From assembly GCA_030642205.1 (NCBI GenBank), contig DAOWOF010000068.1:1-9903 (forward strand): a stretch of DNA of 9,903 nt. Direction: 5' to 3'. Made by a program: the position numbers and the translations under genes. Every line of letters begins with the position of its first letter. Position 1 is the first letter of the stretch. Positions 1 to 6,327 of the stretch are shown here, piece after piece. The notes below the pieces were generated by a model, which was not told the origin of the DNA, made no database searches, and was given only the letters and a program-made list of their open reading frames with translations. Source of the DNA: Desulfobacteraceae bacterium. GTDB taxonomy: Bacteria > Desulfobacterota > DSM-4660 > Desulfatiglandales > Desulfatiglandaceae.

Positions 1-6
1 CCCACA

Positions 7-963
7 TCAATTCAAGTAATTATTCAATGTAACCAACATGGAATCAAAATCTTTAATGCTGCTCAGTGTTTTCCGGATTTTGTTGCTACCAGGAAGGCCT
101 TTAGTATATTTTAAAAGTAAGCCACGCATCATTCTAGCCGCATGTATTTCTCCCATGGAAAGAGACAGAAGCCGAAAATGTTCCATTATTGTGGCCTTCC
201 TCTCATCAGAATCAGGAGTAAATATGGGCTGGCCCTTTTCCAGATCCAGGATCTGCTTAAAAAGCCACGGATTACCTACAGCCCCCCGGCCAATCATGAC
301 CCCATCACAGGCCGTTTTTTTTTGTATTTCCAGAGCTAATTCAGGCGAATGAACATCGCCATTGCCAATGCAGGGAATAGCCAGTTTATCCTTGATTTTA
401 GCGATTATAGACCAATCAGCGCTTCCGGAAAAGCCTTGGGAAACATATCTGGGATGAATTGTCAGGGCGTCCGCTCCGCAATCTTCAATGATCCGCGCAA
501 TGTTAATGGAGATATCTTCGGCAGGAGACCACCCTGGACGAATCTTGACTGTCAAGGGTACCTTGCAAACTTGTCGTACAGCCGAGACAATTTCTTTAAT
601 AAGGTGCGTATTCTTAAGAAGAGCGCCACCAGCACCGGTTTTGACTACTTTTCTTGCAGGACAACCCATATTAATATCAACCAGGTCTGCCCCTGCATCA
701 ATTACAATCTCACAGGCTGCCGCCATAACCGCCGGATCATAACCAAAAATCTGCACTGCCAAAGGTTTTTCAGCTGGATCGCTTTTAAGATAGGCCAGTG
801 TTTTTTTGCTGCCGAGGGTCAAACCCATGGCATTAACCATCTCGGTTGTTACAAGAGCTGCTCCGGATTTTTTTACAAGCAATCGAAAAGGTAAATTAGT
901 AATCCCTGCCATAGGAGCCATAATCAATTGATTTTCAAATTCAATATTGCCAATCTTCAACAT
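7..963 (-). CDS. dusB: tRNA-dihydrouridine synthase, DusB type
   Basis: Dus enzymes use FMN and NADPH to reduce specific uridines in tRNA to dihydrouridine. The protein has 318 residues from the ATG at 961-963, which has AGGGA 6 bases upstream; a TTG two codons earlier abuts that site and is unlikely. Motifs: the N-terminal FMN-binding APMAGITNLPFR (16-27), TTEMVNA (39-45), QIFG (71-74), the catalytic-cysteine region DINMGCPARKVVKTGAGGA (96-114, C101), K140, the flavin-contacting TIHPR (168-172; the usual HGR replaced by HPR), IGNGDV (199-204) and GRGAVGNPWLF (225-235). The C-terminal helical tRNA-binding part ends normally at the stop (7-9). It lies 70 bases after lptD, with no clear terminator or promoter between, so it may share the folC-lptD transcript. 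The overall match is to DusB rather than DusA or DusC, with substrate position (U17 in E. coli) only inferred. Confidence 0.95.
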   Translation of the reverse strand: MLKIGNIEFENQLIMAPMAGITNLPFRLLVKKSGAALVTTEMVNAMGLTLGSKKTLAYLKSDPAEKPLAVQIFGYDPAVMAAACEIVIDAGADLVDINMGCPARKVVKTGAGGALLKNTHLIKEIVSAVRQVCKVPLTVKIRPGWSPAEDISINIARIIEDCGADALTIHPRYVSQGFSGSADWSIIAKIKDKLAIPCIGNGDVHSPELALEIQKKTACDGVMIGRGAVGNPWLFKQILDLEKGQPIFTPDSDERKATIMEHFRLLSLSMGEIHAARMMRGLLLKYTKGLPGSNKIRKTLSSIKDFDSMLVTLNNYLN

Positions 964-1033
964 GCGCAATCCCTAAAAAGATTAAGGCCTTCAATCCGCT
1001 ATTTAAAATATAGTTGAGCTGATAAGGCTGCTT

Positions 1034-3301
1034 TTATAAAGCCTTAATATTACCAAAGCCAAGAAGATGAATAATAAGCATTAGAGTTTTTTCTTTTTCC
1101 TCCTCCTTTTCAAATCCTATACTAAGCCCCCAGCATTGACTCCTGTAACTCAACCAATATTCAGCTAAAATATTTTCTTTCATCTCCATATCCCTTGCAA
1201 GTAAATAGGTGATGGATATCCTTTCTGACAGATTGAAATCTATGTCTAAAGCAAGATTTTTTTTTCTATCCTTAGTATAATAATAACTGATATCATATTT
1301 ATCCTGCCTGCCTCCTGATCTATTGACTGCAACTTTACAAGACAGGCTGGCAGATGATATTACAGATTCATAATGATCCCAATTTATGTTGCCATATAAA
1401 TCAAGGGCAGGGAAAGGATAAAGGGATAATGATAGATTTAAAGGTGCAAAGGGCTCTTTTTTTTCTTCAGGCTTGTCGTTGTCTCTTGCCTCATCGAGAT
1501 CATAACCCTGACTAAGATCTAAAGCCATCCATTGCCGATAGGAAACACGGCCATTTTTTCTTTCCGATTTGGCATCCAGCGAATTTTCCAGAGAAAATGA
1601 AAGCATATTTCGATCAGATTTACCGTCCCGTTCTTCATACCAAAAGCTATCTGACTCATCCTGATTGACATGATATGTATACTTTAAGACTGGAGATATT
1701 TTATGCTTTAATTTCTTTACGTCCTTCCACTCAAAATTAAAAATACGGTCCGCACAGGTAGCCAGCCTGATTGTGGCCTCGTAATTACTCTTATGGAGAT
1801 TGTCCCGTTCTCCCAGCGGATCTTCAAGGGATTGAATATTATAAAAATACTTGATCGAAGGTTCAAATTCCAAATAACGGTCAAACAGCCAGAGAGGCAA
1901 TTTCAATTCCGGTGCCAAAAAGATACGATGTCCGTTTTTTGCCTCATTTTTCCAGATATCATCCCTTATAATATAATCATAATCAGTTTCAAGGCTAAAA
2001 AATGCAGAAAGATTAAATAGCTGAACAGGTAACATGGTATAATTTAAACTGATTAGCGGATGGGCAACATCATCCACAAGCAATTCTTCAGGCGTCTGAT
2101 CATAGCTGGCCATGGCCTGTAAACAATATCCTTCTGTATCGCCATTAAGCCGTAAGGCAGAATGCCTGGTAGGAGATCTTATCTCTTCTACAGGACGGCC
2201 CAGCATATGATCCAATTCAGATCGAGATTGACTGCCAAATAAATTTTTGTGAAATTCCCGTAAATAATCCTGATCACTAACTACATCCAGGTCAAAACGC
2301 GCCATTAGCCCATAAGGCAATTTCTGGTCAAGCTTTCCCCGCAACCAGTAACGCATTTGATTGTCCCTTGTGCCAGGACTTATTTCCAGGGCATCAGGGT
2401 CATTCATATCTTTTTCATTAATTTTATCTTTTATGACATCGAGTAAAAAAGTTCCTCTGGAATCTCTATTAGCCAGGTATCGATATTCTACTCCCTGCAG
2501 ATACCCCCGCTTACTTAAATATCGTTGAAAAAAAGTGGCGTCGGTTTGATCTGAAATAGCCCAATAGAAAGGAATTTCAATATCAAAGCCATTAAGAGTC
2601 GAATAACCTATTTGGGGGGGCAGGAGACCTGACTGACGTTTTGTTTTGACTGGAAAAACAAGATAGGGAAAATAAAAAAAAGGCAACCTGCGTGCTTTAA
2701 AAGAAGCATGCTTCACTATTCCATAACCCTCTTTTGTTACTCTGACTTCTGAACCATTAATGGTCCAGGCTGGTTTATCACCGCTACAGGTTGTTAAGCT
2801 GCAATCCTTTATAAGATAAGTATCATCGGTCAGCTTTTCCATTTCAGAACCATAAATATAATAATGATTTTCTCTGATAAAAAGGCAACCTTTGTTAATT
2901 CTGGCAGTTTGACTATTTAGATTAAAAGCTCCTTTTTGACCTGTCAGGATATCTCCACCCATCATAAGCCTGATATCACCTTCCAGATTCGCGATTCCGG
3001 TTTTGGTATTATATATTGCCTTATGGGCTTCAATAGATTTGGTACCATTGGTAATACGAACATCCCCTTTGGCAATATATGTTTGGGTTTCTTCCTCATA
3101 TATCAATGTATTGGCGCTGATATGCCAGGGTATATTTTCGTCACCCATGATATCTTCTTTTGACGAATTATTAGCGGCAAAAATTATATCAGCGTATAAA
3201 ACTGCTTGGCCAACTAAAAAAAGAATAGCAATTATTATGATAGACTTTCGGGAAAGAATTTCAGCCTCCTTGTTAGATCTCAAGGTTTTTTTGTGCTTCA
3301 A
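1034..3301 (-). CDS. lptD: LPS-assembly outer membrane protein LptD
   Basis: LptD is the outer-membrane beta-barrel that, plugged by LptE, inserts LPS into the outer leaflet; its periplasmic domain receives LPS from LptA. Counting from the TTG at 3299-3301, the 755 residues show a signal peptide (hydrophobic 21-35, possible cleavage after VLYA or FAA), an OstA/LptA-like beta-jellyroll (about 55-185, with repeated SANTLIYEEE, AKGDVRI and NLEGDI patterns), then the barrel with the family signature RLPFFYFPYLVFPVKTKRQS followed by SGLLPP and PFYWAIS, and many alternating aromatic strands. Cysteines C139, C167 and C172 lie in the N-terminal half and C723 near the end (SQCWGLSIGF); Escherichia coli instead has an adjacent C-terminal pair. 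There is no ATG before or within the signal peptide. The TTG overlaps the folC stop (TTGA), but AAGGAGG at 3265-3271 would place initiation at an in-frame ATT (3257-3259). The length is close to the family norm. Confidence 0.95.
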   Translation of the reverse strand: MKHKKTLRSNKEAEILSRKSIIIIAILFLVGQAVLYADIIFAANNSSKEDIMGDENIPWHISANTLIYEEETQTYIAKGDVRITNGTKSIEAHKAIYNTKTGIANLEGDIRLMMGGDILTGQKGAFNLNSQTARINKGCLFIRENHYYIYGSEMEKLTDDTYLIKDCSLTTCSGDKPAWTINGSEVRVTKEGYGIVKHASFKARRLPFFYFPYLVFPVKTKRQSGLLPPQIGYSTLNGFDIEIPFYWAISDQTDATFFQRYLSKRGYLQGVEYRYLANRDSRGTFLLDVIKDKINEKDMNDPDALEISPGTRDNQMRYWLRGKLDQKLPYGLMARFDLDVVSDQDYLREFHKNLFGSQSRSELDHMLGRPVEEIRSPTRHSALRLNGDTEGYCLQAMASYDQTPEELLVDDVAHPLISLNYTMLPVQLFNLSAFFSLETDYDYIIRDDIWKNEAKNGHRIFLAPELKLPLWLFDRYLEFEPSIKYFYNIQSLEDPLGERDNLHKSNYEATIRLATCADRIFNFEWKDVKKLKHKISPVLKYTYHVNQDESDSFWYEERDGKSDRNMLSFSLENSLDAKSERKNGRVSYRQWMALDLSQGYDLDEARDNDKPEEKKEPFAPLNLSLSLYPFPALDLYGNINWDHYESVISSASLSCKVAVNRSGGRQDKYDISYYYTKDRKKNLALDIDFNLSERISITYLLARDMEMKENILAEYWLSYRSQCWGLSIGFEKEEEKEKTLMLIIHLLGFGNIKAL
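3257..3271 (-). promoter_or_regulatory. Strong Shine-Dalgarno-like AAGGAGG inside the 5' end of lptD, pointing at an ATT codon
   Basis: On the minus strand AAGGAGG (3265-3271) precedes an in-frame ATT (3257-3259) by 5 bases. Starting there would give the N-terminus MLSRKSIIIIAILFLVGQ, a textbook signal peptide with a short basic n-region. In the long form the heptamer codes for K-E-A and may be coincidence. The competing TTG start has only GGATGG a few bases upstream. Confidence 0.4.
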
Positions 3302-4596
3302 AATCCATCCGGCTGGTAAGAATCAGGATCAAAATAAGACATAGCTTCTCCCACTGTGAAGAGGGAACCACAGACAACAATCAGATCTTTGTCTCCGGAT
3401 ATTTCCATGGCTCGATCAAGGGCATGGGCCAATACGGGGACAACCTCCCCCGGCTTTTTCCATATGGCTGCCTTTGACATCAGGACTTCTGGTTCAGCTG
3501 CCCGAAAATATTTGGGTCTGGTATAGATTATATGCTGGGCTATGGGCACTATTTCCCTGAGCAATTGCTTGATATCCTTATCTTCCATAATGCCAACTAC
3601 CAGGATTAATCTCTTATATATAAACTCATGCTTGAGGGAGTCTACAAGCACCTTTACTGCTGCAGGGTTGTGGGCCCCATCCAGAATAATAGTGGGGTTA
3701 TAAGCAATAACATGCATGCGACCTGGCCAGCTTGTATTTTTCAGCCCTTGCCGTATAGCCTGGGATGATATCTCATAACCCTTGTTTTCAAGCAATTCAA
3801 TCACTGCCAATGCAATAGTTGCATTACGCCCCTGGTGTTTTCCTCTTAATCCCAGCTGGAGAGTCTTCAGTCTACGGTTAATGCCATTATAATGCAAGCC
3901 TGACCCTGTAATTCGATAGCGCATATTGGTGCCTACTCGCCAAAAAGGCGTGCCTTTTTCTTCTGCTATGGATTGGAATAGATTAATAACATTGGTTTGG
4001 GTCGCACCAGTTACCACATCGACTCCTTTTTTTATAATACCTGCCTTCTCACCCGCAATATCCAGCAATCTCGTGCCTAAAAATTCTTTATGCTCTTTTG
4101 ATATATTGGTAATAACAGATATCAGAGGCGTAATAACATTTGTAGCATCCAAACGACCGCCCATTCCAACTTCCATAATCGCTATATCGGTCTCTTCTTC
4201 GGCAAAATAGATAAGGGCCATAGCAGTTGTAGCTTCAAAATAGGTAGGAGGCTCTTCAGGATCAAAGACATCCATCAAATATTCTACCAAAGCAGCAGCT
4301 CTGTCCCGGGAAATCTCTTTGTCGTTAATTTTAAATCGTTCTGTAAACCTGATCAGGTGAGGTGAAGAATAAAAGCCTACTTTAAGTCCTGCCTTAATAA
4401 GAATAGAGGCAATAAAGGAAGCAACAGATCCTTTTCCATTTGTCCCTCCAATATGGATATATTTTTGTCCTTTGTGAGGATTGCCAACAGCCTCTAATAA
4501 ATTGGAAGTTTTTGATAGTCCAAATTTAATCCCGAATTTTTGCAGACTATATAAATATGAAACAGCCTCTTTATAAGATATTTTTGTATTTTCCAT
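3298..4596 (-). CDS. folC: Folylpolyglutamate synthase / dihydrofolate synthase
   Basis: FolC adds glutamate to dihydropteroate and/or folates using ATP, in the cytoplasm. The protein has 432 residues, normal for the Mur-ligase superfamily enzyme. Visible motifs: the P-loop GTNGKGS (51-57), YFEATTAMAL (119-128), EVGMGGRLDATNV (142-154), the Mg-binding histidine region SKEHKEFLG (166-174), the carbamylated-lysine motif GEKAGIIK (182-189), GKHQGRNA (252-259), WPGRM (290-294) and the C-terminal-domain LDGAHNP (305-311). I use the ATG at 4594-4596, one codon inside a TTG at 4597-4599. No strong ribosome binding site is seen: only ACGAG, 12 bases from the ATG and 9 from the TTG, so the TTG is not excluded. 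The 3' end overlaps the lptD start by 4 bases, which suggests coupled translation. Whether it is bifunctional (dihydrofolate plus folylpolyglutamate synthesis) cannot be told by eye. Confidence 0.96.
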   Translation of the reverse strand: MENTKISYKEAVSYLYSLQKFGIKFGLSKTSNLLEAVGNPHKGQKYIHIGGTNGKGSVASFIASILIKAGLKVGFYSSPHLIRFTERFKINDKEISRDRAAALVEYLMDVFDPEEPPTYFEATTAMALIYFAEEETDIAIMEVGMGGRLDATNVITPLISVITNISKEHKEFLGTRLLDIAGEKAGIIKKGVDVVTGATQTNVINLFQSIAEEKGTPFWRVGTNMRYRITGSGLHYNGINRRLKTLQLGLRGKHQGRNATIALAVIELLENKGYEISSQAIRQGLKNTSWPGRMHVIAYNPTIILDGAHNPAAVKVLVDSLKHEFIYKRLILVVGIMEDKDIKQLLREIVPIAQHIIYTRPKYFRAAEPEVLMSKAAIWKKPGEVVPVLAHALDRAMEISGDKDLIVVCGSLFTVGEAMSYFDPDSYQPDGF

Positions 4597-4619
4597 CAAA
4601 GAATTAAACTCGTTTAAGG

Positions 4620-4643
4620 TTAAGGTCAGGAACTGGGCCTTAA
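4620..4643 (-). other. Small inverted repeat in the dipeptidase-folC gap
   Basis: On the minus strand TTAAGG and CCTTAA arms (6 pairs) enclose a 12-base interior that can add CAG/CTG pairs, and the CCTTAA arm is immediately repeated (4614-4619). No U-tract follows, so it is not an intrinsic terminator. It may be a leader or processing structure near the folC start, or chance. Confidence 0.3.
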
Positions 4644-4648
4644 TAAAC

Positions 4649-5605
4649 TCAAGATAAAAAAAGATTTTTAAAAAGTTTGAACCAATTATTTCCCATTATA
4701 TCATATATCGCTTCTTTGCCATATCCATGCTCGTGCATTAATGCAATTAAATTTTTCACATCACTTATTTCTTCCAATCCAATAGCAGGATGATCATATC
4801 CTAAAAAGTCAGACCCCAATCCGACTCCATGATGACCAAATTTTTGAACCAATATATCCAAATTGATAAATATATCTTCAACGGTAGCCTCTTTTTTCAA
4901 GGTCAGCATTTCCGGATTAAAGGTTATCCCGATTAATCCTCCACGATCAAGGATTTCCCTGGCCTGTTCCAGATCAATATTTCGCGGGATATCACATGCC
5001 TTTTTTATTCCAGTGTGAGAGGTAATAAGCGTGCCTTTATAAAGATCCAGGAGCTGCCAGAAACATTTGGAATGCAAATGGGCGATATCAAGCAAAAGAC
5101 CATTTTTTTCCACTAACTTTATTACTTTGTTTCCGGCAGTAGTGATTCCATCAGAATATCGGACAGCATTTCCATCAGCCAGACTGTTTTTCCCAATATG
5201 AGTCAGTCCTACAATCCTGATCCCAACCGATTTTAACTGAGCGATATAATGCGTTTTTTCCGCAAGCGCATCGGCATTTTCCAAAAGCAGAATAGTCCCT
5301 GGCTGATCTGATCCTGATTCAATTTGCCTAAACTGATTCGCCTCTTTGAGGATTATTACTTCATCAAAGTGATCCTGAACGAATTTGAGGATCTCCTGGA
5401 AATGTGAGAATGAATCTTTACCATTAAAGCGATCCTCACAATAAATAGCTGTGCAAAAAAGCTTAAAGCCTGATGCCTTAGCCTTTTTTATTGTAAATGC
5501 TCCATGAGAAAGCTCACTTAAAAGAGTGTTCCTTGCACAATTCAGCATATAATAGGGCAAATCAACATGACCATCTACAAAAAAAGCAGGTTTGTCTTTT
5601 ACCAT
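4649..5605 (-). CDS. M19-family (renal dipeptidase-like) metallopeptidase
   Basis: Members of peptidase family M19 hydrolyse dipeptides, sometimes with D-residues, with a binuclear zinc centre in a TIM barrel. The protein has 318 residues. By alignment from memory to human renal dipeptidase, all key positions can be placed: H13 and D15 (DGHVDLP), the bridging E109 (LLLENADAL), H176 (LDIAHLHS) and H197 (TSHTG) as metal ligands, and H136 (GLTHIGKN), R208 (PRNI) and D266 (GLGSDFLGY) for substrate. There is no signal peptide, so it should be cytoplasmic. The ATG has AAGGG 6 bases upstream. It lies 58 bases after the diaphorase genes and about 50 before folC, on the same strand, with no terminator on either side. 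The chemistry is likely; the natural substrate is unknown, and nothing ties it functionally to the redox genes. Roles in peptide salvage or small-molecule hydrolysis are both possible. Confidence 0.93.
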   Translation of the reverse strand: MVKDKPAFFVDGHVDLPYYMLNCARNTLLSELSHGAFTIKKAKASGFKLFCTAIYCEDRFNGKDSFSHFQEILKFVQDHFDEVIILKEANQFRQIESGSDQPGTILLLENADALAEKTHYIAQLKSVGIRIVGLTHIGKNSLADGNAVRYSDGITTAGNKVIKLVEKNGLLLDIAHLHSKCFWQLLDLYKGTLITSHTGIKKACDIPRNIDLEQAREILDRGGLIGITFNPEMLTLKKEATVEDIFINLDILVQKFGHHGVGLGSDFLGYDHPAIGLEEISDVKNLIALMHEHGYGKEAIYDIMGNNWFKLFKNLFLS

Positions 5606-5663
5606 TTATTTCCCTTAATCAGATTATGTAGTGTCTGAACAAAAGACAGTTCTCATTCGGGTT

Positions 5664-6305
5664 CTATGTGTCAGTTTTGGCAATAATTGCGGCAACAGGG
5701 CAAATCAAGGTACAGGCCAGGCATTCCGCGCAAGGCAGCTTTAAAGGATCCTTGTCGCCAAAAAAACTGATTTGGGTATCCAAACCTCTTCCAGCAAAAG
5801 TCAAATAAGGGCGTCCATTTCGTTTTTTGCAAACATAGATACACTTACCGCATAAAACGCAGCGATGAGGAAAGTATTCCAAAAAAGGATGGTCATGGTC
5901 TGTTTCAAGTTCTCTTAAACTGTGATCCAGGCCTTTTGGCTTAAGGCCAAGCTTTAAAAATCGTGCAATTTTTTGCAGTTCGCATTTTTTGTTTGCAGGA
6001 CAATGAGCACAATCCACTTCGTGAACTGACATAAGTAATTGAAAGGCCGTCCGTTGTAGACGCCTGACAGCAGGCGTATCAGTCCTGACCACCATTCCAT
6101 CCTCCACATCCAATGTGCAGGAGGTTACAGGCTTTGGCATGCCTTCAATTTCGACAAAACATAATCGGCAGGAAGCATTCTTTTCCTTTCTTTCTTTTAG
6201 ATAGCAAAGATTGGGAATATAAATATTATTTTCAAGGCAGGCCTGAAGGAGGTTCGTCCCTTCGATTATTTCAAGATATTGTTCGTCAACAATAATTTTG
6301 GACAT
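5664..6305 (-). CDS. HoxU/short NuoG-like iron-sulfur subunit of the diaphorase module
   Basis: The protein has 213 residues and is built only from iron-sulfur domains, resembling the N-terminal part of NuoG, HoxU, or the front of HndD-type [FeFe] hydrogenase. In order: a plant-type [2Fe-2S] domain with C34, C46-x2-C49 and C63; a His-Cys [4Fe-4S] site H95-x3-C99-x2-C102-x5-C108 (in HEVDCAHCPANKKCELQ); then two ferredoxin motifs C149-x2-C152-x2-C155-x3-C159 and C192-x2-C195-x2-C198-x3-C202-P. It stops there: neither the large NuoG molybdopterin-like domain nor a hydrogenase H-cluster domain follows. It would act as an electron wire from the flavin subunit to an unknown partner. I chose the ATG at 6303-6305, with a weak GAGAG 6 bases before it; a TTG at 6345-6347 would add 14 residues overlapping the previous gene, and lacks a binding site. 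It lies 22 bases after the flavin-subunit stop. HoxU is the closest named equivalent, but with no HoxYH in view I leave the symbol open. Confidence 0.92.
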   Translation of the reverse strand: MSKIIVDEQYLEIIEGTNLLQACLENNIYIPNLCYLKERKEKNASCRLCFVEIEGMPKPVTSCTLDVEDGMVVRTDTPAVRRLQRTAFQLLMSVHEVDCAHCPANKKCELQKIARFLKLGLKPKGLDHSLRELETDHDHPFLEYFPHRCVLCGKCIYVCKKRNGRPYLTFAGRGLDTQISFFGDKDPLKLPCAECLACTLICPVAAIIAKTDT

Positions 6306-6327
6306 TGGTGTCTCTCTTTTAATGGCA

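Noticed and set aside
349..894. Plus-strand open frame of 181 codons
   Set aside because: It is antisense to dusB, whose motifs are fully conserved; its product has no recognisable domain and it has no plausible operon context.
970..1033. Possible terminator or promoter between lptD and dusB
   Set aside because: AAGGCCTT followed by a T run lacks a loop, so it cannot form a terminator hairpin, and TATATT has no usable -35 partner.
3926..4210. Plus-strand open frames opposite folC, lptD and the flavin subunit (also 3003-3344, 6298-6771, 6851-7255, 8297-8638)
   Set aside because: All lie antisense to strong family matches and look like mirror-frame artefacts without motifs.
5625..5660. Inverted repeat TGTCT/AGACA between the HoxU-like gene and the dipeptidase as a terminator or mobile-element end
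   Set aside because: The stem is only 5 pairs with no U-tract, and no matching second copy or target duplication is seen in the window.
5664..6305. [FeFe] hydrogenase or full-length NuoG truncated by a frameshift
   Set aside because: The sequence after the stop shows no H-cluster or molybdopterin-domain motifs in any frame, and the length fits HoxU-type subunits, so it is a natural short form.
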